Shown: positions 7,370 through 15,697, counted from the first letter of the stretch. The stretch: 32,641 bases of DNA from Bacteroidota bacterium (GCA_027492915.1 JAPUDW010000443.1:1-32641); one strand, 5' to 3'. Notes: generated from the sequence alone by a model not told the origin. Made by a program: numbers and translations.

Positions 7370-8452
7370 TCAATTTTCCTCTATCGGAATGGGAGGCGGC
7401 ACCAATAAGAAACTCAGGCCGACACCGATTGCTCCGGCAACGAATGGCACACCCAACCACGAATGGATTGCCCACCACAAGCCGCGTCCGTTACTGAGGA
7501 CGATTGCGCCAAGAACCAGCAAGAAGTAGATAAAGGGGACAAGGAAGGCGAAGAGGCGTAAGACGGTATGCCGCGTAACCGAGGGACGCAGACGAGCGAT
7601 CAGAATATCGGTAACGAGGCCGCCTATAAACGCGGCACCAATGACCGGATAATACCCCTCATTAAAATCGATGCGCATGAGGTACATGAGGAACGCATTC
7701 ACGGTAAACATGAGCGTGGCCGCACCGAAAGGCAACTGCCAACGACGAACGAGCAGCAAGAGGATGCCCATCATCAAACCAGCGGGAACGAGAATATAGA
7801 CAACACTCGTGACCTCGGTGAAATAGCGCGTACTGCCAAAGGGTTCCGGCATGTTCATGACACCGGCATTCGAAAAGATGTTGGCGTATTGGGTAAAAAA
7901 GGTGAACAGGGTAAAGAGCAGCGTTACCGACATGATGGCAGGAAATAAGTCTCGCCAGCCGTGCAAGCCGCCCCGCCCCCATGCCGCGCGTAAGGGGCCA
8001 GTGATGAACAGGAATGCGCCGGTTGCGAGTAAGAGGTGGGTTGGGCTAAACAACGCTTCAAGATTTTGCTCGATACCAAAGGTTTCGTGCCAGAGCATAT
8101 CGCCACCACCGCCGAGAAAGAACAACCCTACCCCGAACAACGACAGCATGTAACCGCGCGGCATGGCTTTTGACCACGCATAACCTTTGCCGACGTTGCG
8201 GTATTGGGTGACGCTCATCAAAATGGCGACTGAGAAATAACCCCCATACAAAACAGCGTGCCACGGGGTGAAGAAGGATTCAAGCTGTGGGACGGTGTTA
8301 TGAGCCCAACCATCAACAAATAACCCGACAATAAAGGCGGCGGAGGTCAGCACCGACAGAATATCCAACCAACGGCTGTCGGCAGGATAGCCTTCAACAC
8401 GTTTGCGCGGTTGAGTTTTGGGAACCGATAACGGTTGATTTGCGGTTGCCAT
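7370..8452 (-). CDS. Polytopic membrane protein of unknown function with conserved His/Asp
   Basis: A 360-residue integral membrane protein with roughly nine or ten predicted helices after a soluble basic N-terminus of about 25 residues. Charged and His residues sit at membrane edges in the N-terminal half: DGWAHN, FFTPWHAVLYGG, GDMLWHETFGIE and FSPTHLLL. Four His plus acidic residues in such positions suggest metal, haem or proton handling, but I do not recognise a named family and this is inference. The second half has further helices ending in a short acidic tail (PIPIEEN). The start at 8452 has GAAAGG about 8 nt upstream. It is divergent from the SH3b gene and appears monocistronic. Confidence 0.8.
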   Translation of the reverse strand: MATANQPLSVPKTQPRKRVEGYPADSRWLDILSVLTSAAFIVGLFVDGWAHNTVPQLESFFTPWHAVLYGGYFSVAILMSVTQYRNVGKGYAWSKAMPRGYMLSLFGVGLFFLGGGGDMLWHETFGIEQNLEALFSPTHLLLATGAFLFITGPLRAAWGRGGLHGWRDLFPAIMSVTLLFTLFTFFTQYANIFSNAGVMNMPEPFGSTRYFTEVTSVVYILVPAGLMMGILLLLVRRWQLPFGAATLMFTVNAFLMYLMRIDFNEGYYPVIGAAFIGGLVTDILIARLRPSVTRHTVLRLFAFLVPFIYFLLVLGAIVLSNGRGLWWAIHSWLGVPFVAGAIGVGLSFLLVPPPIPIEEN

Positions 8453-8544
8453 AGCCGACCTTTCACTGCTTAGTCATGGGGATGGTGACTATTGTTTGTT
8501 ATAGGACCGTTCGGCTTTATTTTAGCACCACCCCCTACAAAGCA

Positions 8545-8571
8545 AAACGCCTCTAGGGGGTAGAGGCGTTT
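8545..8571. other. 11-bp hairpin in the divergent spacer
   Basis: AAACGCCTCTA (8545-8555) pairs perfectly with TAGAGGCGTTT (8561-8571) around GGGGG. Only the minus strand has a modest T-rich tail (TTTTGCTTTG). It lies upstream of both flanking divergent genes, so it could be an attenuator or a terminator-like leftover. Confidence 0.45.
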
Positions 8572-8705
8572 GGTATTCGGGGCAGCCTGTCCGGCAGCAA
8601 GTGGGGGTAACTGCTACCGAACAAGGATGAATATAACAGGGAAAGCTGAGAGGCAAACTACGCCAGCCCTACGGAAATCCTACGGCTCGGTTAGAGATTG
8701 ATGAA

Positions 8706-8733
8706 TTGCGAAAAAACGCAATCTGATTATGAT
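8706..8733 (+). promoter_or_regulatory. Putative promoter of the SH3b gene with overlapping palindrome
   Basis: TTGCGA (8706-8711) and TATGAT (8728-8733) are 16 nt apart and lie 45 nt before the start codon. An inverted repeat, ATTGCG-AAAAAA-CGCAAT (8705-8722), covers the -35 and could be an operator. Confidence 0.4.
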
Positions 8734-8778
8734 TAATCACAGACTGAAATGTTTATCAGATAAATTGGGGGCAAACTT

Positions 8779-9765
8779 ATGCGGCGGCGTTCAACCTTTA
8801 TTATGGTTATGATGCTTTTGGTATTAGGCGCGGCAGTTTTGCCCGCCAGTGCAGGAGCCACAGTCGATGCAGCTTTTTCGCTGGGCTGCACCGGCTTTTC
8901 GGGCAGCGGTCAAATCCTGCTGAACCGCGACAATACGGGTTCGGCACGGGAAGCGTTCCAAGTCGTCGTTACGGATGGTGTGGGGAACATCATTTATAAG
9001 CCGGTGGTAGACAGCTTCTTCGTCGGTGGCACGGTGTCATGGACTGCGGGTAATGTTATCGAGTGGACAACAGCACCCAAATATAACCCGCTGACTCTGC
9101 GCGTGGTGAGCCTCGCCGGTAATAAGCTGTCCGAAACAACAATCACCATCGCTACGGGAAGCTGCGTCGACCTGCCAACGGTGGGTGTTCTATCCGTGAT
9201 TGAGGACGCTGCGACTTCCGCGTCGGTTGAGATTAACGCCGTACCGCCCCGCCCCACAAATTCAGATGAAGTGACGAAGCTGCTGGCCGGTTTCTTGATC
9301 GTCAACACGGATAACCTTTCACTGCGCACTGGCGACGGCCCGGAATATACGATGGTCGGTATTGTGGACGGCGGCACCAAGTTAATTCCGTTGGGGCGGA
9401 ATGAAAACTTTACATGGTGGAAGGTACAAGCCGGTGATATTGTCGGCTGGGCGAAGGCCGAGTTCCTTGTGGCACGCGGTAACTTAACGAGCGTGACGGT
9501 TGTGCCTTCGGAAGGCGAACTCACACCAGCGACGATCTTCGTGTTTAGCACCCAATCACTCCTTTCTGCACCATCCATCGGCGCACTGCCGGTCTGCACA
9601 ATTGCGGGCAACACCGAGTATCTCGCGACCGGGCGGACGAAGGCAACCGACTGGTACGAAGTTCAGACAACCTGCGACGGTGTAGTGACCAAGGGTTGGA
9701 TACCGGCAGCGATGGGGGCGTTCCGTGGCTCAGAAGGTACAGTGCTGGATGTGACCGCATCCTAG
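8779..9765 (+). CDS. Secreted protein with two bacterial SH3 (SH3b) domains
   Basis: A 328-residue exported protein. The signal peptide (MRRRSTFIMVMMLLVLGAAV, then LPASAGA) is followed by a beta-rich N-terminal domain of about 100 residues (FSLGCTGFSGSGQILLNRD...) with Cys residues that could form a disulfide. A clear SH3b domain follows at about residues 173-235 (DNLSLRTGDGPEYTMVG, then WWKVQAGDIVGWAKAEFL). A second, more diverged SH3b-like unit occupies about 250-320 (WYEVQTTCDGVVTKGWIPA). SH3b domains usually bind peptidoglycan or other wall polymers, so an envelope or extracellular role is likely. No catalytic domain is attached. A GGGGG is placed about 8 nt before the ATG, and an intrinsic terminator follows 25 nt after the stop. 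Confidence 0.87.
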   Translation: MRRRSTFIMVMMLLVLGAAVLPASAGATVDAAFSLGCTGFSGSGQILLNRDNTGSAREAFQVVVTDGVGNIIYKPVVDSFFVGGTVSWTAGNVIEWTTAPKYNPLTLRVVSLAGNKLSETTITIATGSCVDLPTVGVLSVIEDAATSASVEINAVPPRPTNSDEVTKLLAGFLIVNTDNLSLRTGDGPEYTMVGIVDGGTKLIPLGRNENFTWWKVQAGDIVGWAKAEFLVARGNLTSVTVVPSEGELTPATIFVFSTQSLLSAPSIGALPVCTIAGNTEYLATGRTKATDWYEVQTTCDGVVTKGWIPAAMGAFRGSEGTVLDVTAS

Positions 9766-9790
9766 TTCGGATAGATATTTACCAGACAAT

Positions 9791-9830
9791 AAAGGGCGAG
9801 CCAATAGGTTCGCCCTTTTGTTTTGTTCAA
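9791..9830 (+). terminator. Intrinsic terminator of the SH3b gene
   Basis: AAAGGGCGAGCC (9791-9802) pairs with GGTTCGCCCTTT (9807-9818), 12 bp with one G-U, around loop AATA, followed by TTTTG and more T-rich sequence. Confidence 0.9.
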
Positions 9831-10020
9831 ATTTTGTTTGGCAATTTTTAGCAAAACCTGCAAAAAAACCATACTTTTTGCGTCCAATTTGCGCAATATT
9901 GCCAGCATTTCGGCGGGATGCCCGGCTGGACTTGCTGCAATTTTGGCGAAAGGGTTGCCGCCGCAAAGATTGCTGCAAAGTAGTCATTAGCCGATAGTTT
10001 TTAGTCGTTAGTCAAATGCA
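9831..10020. other. Noncoding GC/AT-alternating tract next to a composite repeat
   Basis: No gene. On the minus strand it carries CCCGCCGAAATG, GCGCAAATT and TTTTTTTGCAGG motifs. These loosely resemble the tract at 30745-31030, which occupies the same relative position next to the other copy of the composite repeat. Confidence 0.35.
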
Positions 10021-10110
10021 ATGGAAACGCAGGAACGCAGAGAGAAAACAACACGAATAGCCAAGGAGCCAAGGAATAGAGAGATAAAACGAGAGAGAGC
10101 ACAGAGACAT
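10021..10110. repeat. Purine-rich dispersed repeat (GCAGAGA/GCCAAGG type)
   Basis: A purine-rich strand with short quasi-tandem units such as ACGCAGGAACGCAGAGAG and GCCAAGGAGCCAAGG. The same family recurs at 14110-14225 and 15568-15626 and, on the opposite strand, at 30645-30690. It has no coding pattern. Confidence 0.65.
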
Positions 10111-10150
10111 GGTGGTGCTTGCCGGGTAAGTAATGTGCGTGAAATTGACA

Positions 10151-10177
10151 CGCGGACGAGGCGTGCCTCGTCCCTAC
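10151..10177. repeat. Palindromic dispersed repeat, copy 1
   Basis: The core GGACGAGGC-GT-GCCTCGTCC (10154-10173) is a perfect 9-bp inverted repeat followed by CTAC. Related copies are at 12860-12886 and 13026-13052. Copy 2 carries paired arm changes that keep the palindrome. Confidence 0.75.
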
Positions 10178-10210
10178 AATGTGAACCCATTATTTATTTG
10201 AAAGTAGAAG

Positions 10211-10274
10211 CATCACTTACTAGTTGACCATTACCAGACACAGTGTAGCACAAAAATTCTTATTTGATGGTTCG
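10211..10274 (-). repeat. 64-nt dispersed module, copy A
   Basis: The reverse complement of this segment aligns without gaps to 30496-30559 with about 53 of 64 identities by hand count. Identical blocks include CGAACCATCAAA, AGAATTTTTGTGCTACA and TAAGTGATG. A 23-nt end of the same module recurs at 19073-19095. It is intergenic and noncoding. Confidence 0.8.
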
Positions 10275-10298
10275 AATTTACAAACCTTTGATGGGGAT

Positions 10299-11390
10299 TC
10301 AGAGTTCGAGGTAACCGGATGCGCTGTGATTGATGATGGCGAAGTGGGTGGCACGGCGTAAATAAGCGCGAGTCAAAAAAGCGTATACCCCTGCTCCCAA
10401 AAGCGCTGCCAAGAGGTTACGAGCTACGAAAGCGCGATTGTCGTAATTCAGCGTGTAAAAAGTCATATTGCCAAACGAGTCATAAGCTTCAATATCGGTG
10501 ATCCTTGTATCGTAAGGGCGCATGATATTGGCTGCGAGTAAGGTGCCCTGGTCAAGTGGCGTGAAAAATGCTATTTGCAGCGTATCAAAGATACGATTGT
10601 AGGTACGCCAACTGAGAATCCCGCAAGATGCCGACCCCCAATTCCAATTGCCAAAGCAAAAATTCTTTTGATAACTATCCCACCCGCTGCCAGCTACGGT
10701 ATAAAACCAAATGCCAAACACCACCATGAGTAAGGTTATGTAGTGGGCTACGCCAAGCAGATAAGCCCCGAATACTTGGCGCTTCCAAATGAAAGCCGTA
10801 GCAACCCCAATTGCGCAAACAAGGCCGCACTCTAACAACCCAAACAACACAATGACGCAGAAGCCAATGATGAACACTGTTGGAGAGGGGTTTAAATATA
10901 GATTCCATGCTCCGAGGTAGCGGTAATTTAAAAGAATTTGAGAGATAAGAGGCTTTCCATAAAACACCACATTCATGTACTGGGCTACAGCGAGTGCAAA
11001 CCCGATGTGCAGCAGGGCGAAGGTAACATGGTCAAATGCTGTTTGCCGCACGACATATAACCATTTACCCCACACAATTTTTCGCGCCGAAATGCCTGTC
11101 AAAATGAGAACATCCCAACGGTTGGCTCGCATCTCATCGTTGACTGACCCAACGGCACTCACAATTGTTCGCAACGCCAATATTGGACGTGGTAGAAAAA
11201 GGAGAATGCCGATGATCGTCAGCCAATCGGCACGATCTTCGGTTACGTAGTAGCGGGTTGGAATAAGGGCGACCAACGTTAGGATTGAAAGCGGCAGTAC
11301 CCGCAGCCAAATAAATGACCACCGGATGTCTCGTGGAGGTACGAAGGTAAATTTCAGCGGCATGTGCGAAAGGCGATGTGCGTTCGCCAT
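10299..11390 (-). CDS. ABC-2-type permease-like membrane protein
   Basis: A 363-residue protein with about seven or eight hydrophobic helices. After the first two helices comes NDEMRANRWDVLILTGISARKIVWGKW, the ABC-2/ABC-exporter permease coupling signature (usually E-R-x-x-G-x-x-E-x-L-x-x-T-P-L-S). A large extracytoplasmic loop with two Cys (NFCFGNWNWGSASCG) follows in the second half. No ATPase gene is adjacent, so its nucleotide-binding partner must be elsewhere. The ATG at 11390 is chosen because AGGGGA lies about 7 nt upstream. The longer frame to 11432 would be translated from inside a palindromic repeat (11412-11440), which looks accidental. Confidence 0.75.
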   Translation of the reverse strand: MANAHRLSHMPLKFTFVPPRDIRWSFIWLRVLPLSILTLVALIPTRYYVTEDRADWLTIIGILLFLPRPILALRTIVSAVGSVNDEMRANRWDVLILTGISARKIVWGKWLYVVRQTAFDHVTFALLHIGFALAVAQYMNVVFYGKPLISQILLNYRYLGAWNLYLNPSPTVFIIGFCVIVLFGLLECGLVCAIGVATAFIWKRQVFGAYLLGVAHYITLLMVVFGIWFYTVAGSGWDSYQKNFCFGNWNWGSASCGILSWRTYNRIFDTLQIAFFTPLDQGTLLAANIMRPYDTRITDIEAYDSFGNMTFYTLNYDNRAFVARNLLAALLGAGVYAFLTRAYLRRATHFAIINHSASGYLEL

Positions 11391-11411
11391 AGATAATCCC
11401 CTATTCGTATT

Positions 11412-11440
11412 GTAGGGATTTGCCGGCGACAAATCCCTAC
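11412..11440. repeat. Palindromic repeat, GTAGGGRTTTG type, copy 1
   Basis: GTAGGGATTTG (11412-11422) and CAAATCCCTAC (11430-11440) are perfect 11-bp arms around CCGGCGA. A diverged copy is at 16697-16721. It sits just upstream of the permease start codon. Confidence 0.75.
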
Positions 11441-11550
11441 CACGCGATTCGATGCAATTGTTATAACCCGATACCTTCTTTTCAATTTGACGACTGCCCG
11501 CCTGTTCCGCTACGCTTAGGGCAATGAATATCTAAGTTTGCAGGTTCAGA

Positions 11551-12717
11551 ATGCGAAAACAATTTTTAATCGCTGTGCTTTTTTTGCTGGCCGCGACCAC
11601 CGTACACGCGCAAACGGCGAATACGCCGCTGAATGGGCCGTTGATCGCCATCAACACAGCAGCCCAAGACCGCATTATTCTGTATGACGTATCAAACGGA
11701 GGGCAGCGTTCGTTGAGCTTTGGTGATGGTTGGCAGATGCCGTGGGGTTTTTCGGCGGACGGCTGCCGTGTGATCTTCACCATGAGCGACGGGCTGGCGT
11801 GGGGGCGTGTGTACAGCGCCAAACTCGATGGCAGCGATAGGCGTGATCTGGTGCAGTTCGACGAGCTGCCAGCGGATGCATGGGGCGTGTGGGAACCGAC
11901 ACCTTCGCCGGATGGGTCGCTAATCGCCTTCACCTTACTGCGGAAGGATGCGAAGGCGAACAAAATCACCAGCCATCTGGCAGTGGTGGATGCGGGTGGA
12001 GGTAAGCCGAGCATCTATAGTGTGAGCGGCAGCGAGTTCGAGCCGCATTGGTCGCCAGACGGCAAGTGGCTGGCGTATATCTCGTTTACCGAGCGTGCGC
12101 CGGGGGCGGACATGGCATCAACGGCAGTACCGACACCGGAAGGTCAACCGGAGTCGGCAATCACGATGCTGCGTGAAGCAGATTTGTGGGTGGTGAGCGC
12201 GGACGGGCAAACGAAGTACCGCCTGACGGATTTCCCAACAGGCAGTGTACGTGCGCCGCGCTGGTCGCCGGATGGCTTCTTACTCAGTTTCATTTACTCA
12301 CCCAGCCCGAACAACGAAACGTTCTGGATGATCGGTAACGCGAATGGGGCGATCCCGACGCAGTTGAGTTATAAGTGGGTCGCAGTGATGGACACGACAT
12401 GGTTCCCCGACAGCGCCTCGATATTGGCGGCGGCGCGTGACTTCCAAGGAGTGCAGGATAATACGCTGTGGCGCATTCCATTGGTGGGCAACGCAGATAC
12501 GGACGCGACACAGTTTATCCAAGATCCTGCCCTGACCTTCGCCGATTACGCGCGTTTTAGTGCGGATGGGCGCTGGCTGGCGCTGCGCAGCGAGTATGCG
12601 CTGACACTGGTAGACGCGGCTACTGGTCAATGGTCATTGGTGAATGATGTGCCGCTGGCGAACACGCCGCCCGTGTGGAGTCCGGCAGGGTTTGGCGGCG
12701 AGGGAAGCTGCGGGTAG
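11551..12717 (+). CDS. Secreted PD40/TolB-like beta-propeller protein
   Basis: A 388-residue exported protein with a typical signal peptide (MRKQFLIAVLFLLAATTVHA, cleavage near AQ). The mature part is made of repeated PD40-like blades: WGFSADGCRVIF, PTPSPDGSLIAFTLL, PHWSPDGKWLAYIS, PRWSPDGFLLSFIY, TWFPDSASILAAA and ARFSADGRWLALRS. This spacing fits a six-bladed TolB-type propeller, usually a protein-interaction scaffold. No catalytic domain is attached. Upstream spacing to AGG is weak. A PD40-style architecture is also present in the S9 peptidase, at 17636 and in the WD40 gene at the right edge. Confidence 0.88.
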   Translation: MRKQFLIAVLFLLAATTVHAQTANTPLNGPLIAINTAAQDRIILYDVSNGGQRSLSFGDGWQMPWGFSADGCRVIFTMSDGLAWGRVYSAKLDGSDRRDLVQFDELPADAWGVWEPTPSPDGSLIAFTLLRKDAKANKITSHLAVVDAGGGKPSIYSVSGSEFEPHWSPDGKWLAYISFTERAPGADMASTAVPTPEGQPESAITMLREADLWVVSADGQTKYRLTDFPTGSVRAPRWSPDGFLLSFIYSPSPNNETFWMIGNANGAIPTQLSYKWVAVMDTTWFPDSASILAAARDFQGVQDNTLWRIPLVGNADTDATQFIQDPALTFADYARFSADGRWLALRSEYALTLVDAATGQWSLVNDVPLANTPPVWSPAGFGGEGSCG

Positions 12718-12766
12718 GTGATATATAAGAAGCATCTTGGCATTCCTGAAACCCCCTCATCCCCAA

Positions 12767-12798
12767 CCCTTCTCCCCCATAGTAACAGGGGAGAAGGG
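12767..12798. repeat. Hairpin repeat, CCCTTCTCCCC type, copy 1
   Basis: CCCTTCTCCCC (12767-12777) pairs perfectly with GGGGAGAAGGG (12788-12798), 11 bp, loop CATAGTAACA. It lies about 50 nt after a + strand stop codon. A second copy with nearly the same loop is at 16593-16618. There is no T-tract, so it is not a standard terminator. Confidence 0.7.
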
Positions 12799-12859
12799 AG
12801 CAAATACAGGGAGCATACATTGGTGCTTCCCCGCAAAGAAAAAAGGTTGAGGTCAATGG

Positions 12860-12886
12860 CGCAGACGAAACACATCTCGTTCCTAC
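12860..12886. repeat. Decayed copy of the palindromic repeat
   Basis: It aligns base for base to 10151-10177 with 19 of 27 identities. All eight differences are transitions, and the ending TCCTAC is kept. The palindrome is largely lost. Confidence 0.5.
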
Positions 12887-13025
12887 AAAAATCATTCGAG
12901 CTTTTAGACACGATTAGGTCAACGAACGTGAACCTTTAGCTGACGATTACCCGCCGCATCTTGCAGAGTGGATAGGACGGTGGGATACTTGGCGGGTGGT
13001 TGGTGCCGTATAGATGAAGTCATAG

Positions 13026-13052
13026 CACGGATGAGGCACGCCTCATCCCTAC
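13026..13052. repeat. Palindromic dispersed repeat, copy 2
   Basis: The core GGATGAGGC-AC-GCCTCATCC (13029-13048) is a perfect 9-bp inverted repeat followed by CTAC. Compared with 10151-10177 there are five differences, all transitions. Two of them are a compensatory pair in the arms (ACGAG/CTCGT to ATGAG/CTCAT). Confidence 0.75.
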
Positions 13053-13134
13053 GGAGATCCATCATCTATCATCCTGAGATTTCACCACCGATCCGATAAC
13101 CTAGTCATTCACACATTAGTTTAGTGGTTCTGTA

Positions 13135-14106
13135 ATGCATTCATCCCTCAAACGTGCCCTATTCATCTCACTTGTATGTCTCGTGGTGTTGGTGTCGCTG
13201 CTGCCGGTTACGGCACAGGACGGCGGCACAACCATGCCAACACCGGTTGTTCCAGCAACGTCAACGCCAATCCCCAGACCTGCGCCGACAACGGTGATTA
13301 CCGAAGAACGGGCGACAGTCGAGCTGTACTTTGCCTCGTTGGAGCAAGGGCAAACGGGGTTGATTCATGTGATAGCGGACGGCATTGCGGGAGCGCGGCT
13401 AAGTTTCGTCAACACACTGGTGGACTTCTTCCCGATGCCGGATGATGGTTACTACGGATTTTTGGGCATCAGTATGGAGCAAACGGCGCGGAACTACAAT
13501 CTCGATGTGCTGGTGTGGTACGCGGATGGAACGCGGCAAACAATTAGCACGAAGATTGATGTGATTATCGGCGGCTTCATCAAGCAGGTGGTCACGCTGG
13601 CACCGGATAAGTCGTATCTGGCTGACCCTGAACTGGAACGCAACGAACTGGCGAAATTCGAGAGCATCTTTAGCAAGGTATCACCAGAAAAGTTGTGGGA
13701 CAGCAGCAGCTTCCAACTGCCGATTCCGGGTGGCGAACTGACCTCCCCTTTTGGCGCATTCCGCAACTTCAACGGCACAATGGACACGCGGCACACGGGT
13801 TGGGATATCCGCGCGACACTGGGGCAGCCGGTGATGGCCTCGGCGGCGGGGACGGTGGTGTATACGGGGTTCATGGATATTCACGGGAACGTGGTGGTTG
13901 TTGACCACGGTATGGGTGTATATACGACCTATAACCATTTTTCGCAGACGCATGTGACACGCGGACAAACGATCAGCGCGGGGCAAGTGCTGGGATTGGT
14001 GGGCGCAACGGGGCGGACGAGCGGCGCACATTTCCACTGGGAAGTGGCGGTCAACGGCAACTTCGTGGATGCGATCCAGTTTATGAATATGTGGAAGCCG
14101 GGGTAA
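13135..14106 (+). CDS. Secreted M23 family metallopeptidase (LytM/NlpD type)
   Basis: A 323-residue exported protein likely to cut peptidoglycan cross-bridges or stems. The signal peptide covers about residues 1-28 (ALFISLVCLVVLVSLLPVTA), followed by a Thr/Pro linker (TPTPVVPATSTPIPRPAP). A middle beta-rich domain (about 55-190) precedes the M23 domain at about 205-323. The zinc ligands are readable: His220 and Asp224 in HTGWD, and His301 in HFHW, with His299 and His268 (YNHF) also in the expected places. The catalytic residues appear complete, so the enzyme is probably active. The start ATG has no strong Shine-Dalgarno but gives a clean signal peptide. It is monocistronic; a purine-rich repeat follows immediately. 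Confidence 0.93.
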   Translation: MHSSLKRALFISLVCLVVLVSLLPVTAQDGGTTMPTPVVPATSTPIPRPAPTTVITEERATVELYFASLEQGQTGLIHVIADGIAGARLSFVNTLVDFFPMPDDGYYGFLGISMEQTARNYNLDVLVWYADGTRQTISTKIDVIIGGFIKQVVTLAPDKSYLADPELERNELAKFESIFSKVSPEKLWDSSSFQLPIPGGELTSPFGAFRNFNGTMDTRHTGWDIRATLGQPVMASAAGTVVYTGFMDIHGNVVVVDHGMGVYTTYNHFSQTHVTRGQTISAGQVLGLVGATGRTSGAHFHWEVAVNGNFVDAIQFMNMWKPG

Positions 14107-14109
14107 GAG

Positions 14110-14225
14110 AAGCGCAGAGGTTTTAACGCAAAGGCGCGAAGGGGCAAAGACGCAAAGATTTTTAACACAGAGACACAAAGGCACAGAGATAAGACAATTT
14201 TTTAACGCAAAGACGCAGAGATGGA
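14110..14225. repeat. Purine-rich dispersed repeat (GCAAAG/ACAGAG type)
   Basis: Quasi-tandem short units (AACGCAAAGGCGCGAAGG, AAAGACGCAAAG, AACACAGAGACACAAAGG, AACGCAAAGACGCAGAG) are separated by T-runs. It fills the gap after the M23 gene and is noncoding. Confidence 0.75.
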
Positions 14226-14330
14226 GGAATTGAAACAAGTCAGCATCAGTAAAATAATCTGAGCAGTTAACCCCGATTTAAACGCTTCGCGGTATCATTC
14301 GTGCTTCCATCGTTGAGATTAGGAAGACTG

Positions 14331-15560
14331 ATGACCACATCCATGCCACCAAGGCAAAACCCCATTGAAAAAGTCAGCTACGGCGACTTGACACGCCTAT
14401 TTTTGCGTTTGAGCCTGACGGCGTTCGGTGGGCCGGTGGCACATATTGCGATGGGCGAGGACGAGATTGTGACGCGGCGCAAGTGGATGACACGCGAAGA
14501 TTACCTTGACCTCGTAGCGGCGACCAATTTGATCCCCGGCCCAAACTCGACCGAAGTGATGATCCATGTGGGCTACGTGACGCGGGGTATATCCGGTGCG
14601 CTGGTGGCAGGCGCCTGTTTCATCGGGCCAGCATTTTTGCTGACGCTGGTGCTGGCGATTTTGTACGTGAGCAGTGGGCAGATTCCGCAGATTGAGGCGC
14701 TGCTGTGGGGGATTAAGCCGGTGATCGTAGCGATTATTGCGCAGGCGGGCTACCGATTGGCGGTGACAGCGCTTAAAAACGGGGCGTTGTGGGTGCTGTT
14801 CGCGGCGGCGATGGGCTTGGTGCTGTTCACCGATGTGCCGGAAGTGCTGGTGATGATCGGCGCGGGGGTCGTGTACGGGTTGTATGTAGCGGGGTTCGGC
14901 GGGGCGGTGGTGGGATTGGGTGCGTTCGTGCCGAGGTTAACGGGTGAGCCATTCCATATGCCTACAATTAGCCCTACGTGGCTGCAAGCGGCAGCAGCTA
15001 TACCACCGAGTTTGTGGGACATTTTCTTCTATTTCCTCAAAATCGGGGCGGTGTTGTTCGGCAGCGGTTATGTGTTGATCACGTATATTCAGCAGGATGT
15101 GGTGAACGGGTTTGGCTGGCTGACGGGGCGGCAGCTTTTGGACGCGGTGGCGATTGGGCAGTTAACACCGGGGCCGGTATCCACGACGGTGGCGGTGGTC
15201 GGGTACATCGTGGCGGGTTTGCCGGGGGCGGTGGTGGCGACGGCGGGTATCTTCTTACCGTCATTCGTGCTGGTGATTTTGACGGCACCGTTGATTCCGA
15301 AGATGCGGCAAAGCAAATTCCTTGGCGGATTCCTTTCGGGGGTGAACGCGGGGGTGATTGCGGCGATTGTGGTGACGCTGCTGGAGCTGACCAACGCAGC
15401 GCTAAAGACATTGGAAGGCGGGGCGTGGAGTCCGGTGGCGATTGGGCTGGCGGCAGTAGCGGGGGTACTGTTGATCCGCTACAAGGTGAATGCAAGCTGG
15501 CTGATCGTGCTGGGCGGCGTGGTGGGGGTGATTGCGGCGGCAATTGGGCTGGCGGGATAG
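14331..15560 (+). CDS. chrA: Chromate transporter, two-domain ChrA family
   Basis: A 409-residue inner-membrane protein of the CHR superfamily, proposed to export chromate by an ion-coupled mechanism. Both CHR halves are present. The first carries FGGPVAHI (residues 32-39) and IPGPNSTE (GPNSTE at 70-75). The second carries FGSGYVLI and LTPGPVSTT. About ten to twelve hydrophobic helices are visible. ATG 14331 is chosen because AGGA lies about 6 nt before it; an in-frame GTG at 14301 would add ten residues. The codons are markedly G/C-rich, which also leaves long spurious frames open in the other phases. No regulator (chrB) or other resistance gene is nearby, so chromate as the actual substrate is unproven. 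Confidence 0.9.
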   Translation: MTTSMPPRQNPIEKVSYGDLTRLFLRLSLTAFGGPVAHIAMGEDEIVTRRKWMTREDYLDLVAATNLIPGPNSTEVMIHVGYVTRGISGALVAGACFIGPAFLLTLVLAILYVSSGQIPQIEALLWGIKPVIVAIIAQAGYRLAVTALKNGALWVLFAAAMGLVLFTDVPEVLVMIGAGVVYGLYVAGFGGAVVGLGAFVPRLTGEPFHMPTISPTWLQAAAAIPPSLWDIFFYFLKIGAVLFGSGYVLITYIQQDVVNGFGWLTGRQLLDAVAIGQLTPGPVSTTVAVVGYIVAGLPGAVVATAGIFLPSFVLVILTAPLIPKMRQSKFLGGFLSGVNAGVIAAIVVTLLELTNAALKTLEGGAWSPVAIGLAAVAGVLLIRYKVNASWLIVLGGVVGVIAAAIGLAG

Positions 15561-15567
15561 GGATTGA

Positions 15568-15626
15568 AGCGCAGAGACGCGGAGATTTTTCAACGCAAGG
15601 GTGCGAAGGGACAAAAATTTTCAGAA
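15568..15626. repeat. Purine-rich dispersed repeat, third copy
   Basis: AAGCGCAGAGACGCGGAGATT, then a T-run and AACGCAAGGGTGCGAAGGG. It is the same unit type and orientation as 14110-14225 and again directly follows a + strand gene. Confidence 0.65.
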
Positions 15627-15697
15627 AACTGGTTAGTGGGCGGCGGGGTGCGTATACTCGGTGGATGGAAATCATTAGAGCGATAGGACAAACACAG

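Noticed and set aside
10021..10110. CRISPR-like array in the purine-rich tracts
   Set aside because: Units are 7-9 nt and imperfect, with no constant repeat-spacer length and no cas genes in the window.
14978..15697. Long + strand frame continuing into the dehydrogenase gene, which would make a 532-residue fusion
   Set aside because: Its first 230 residues are the +1 shadow of chrA (Gly/Arg-rich, no domain), and the real Rossmann start MEVGFIGLGAMG lies at 15698.
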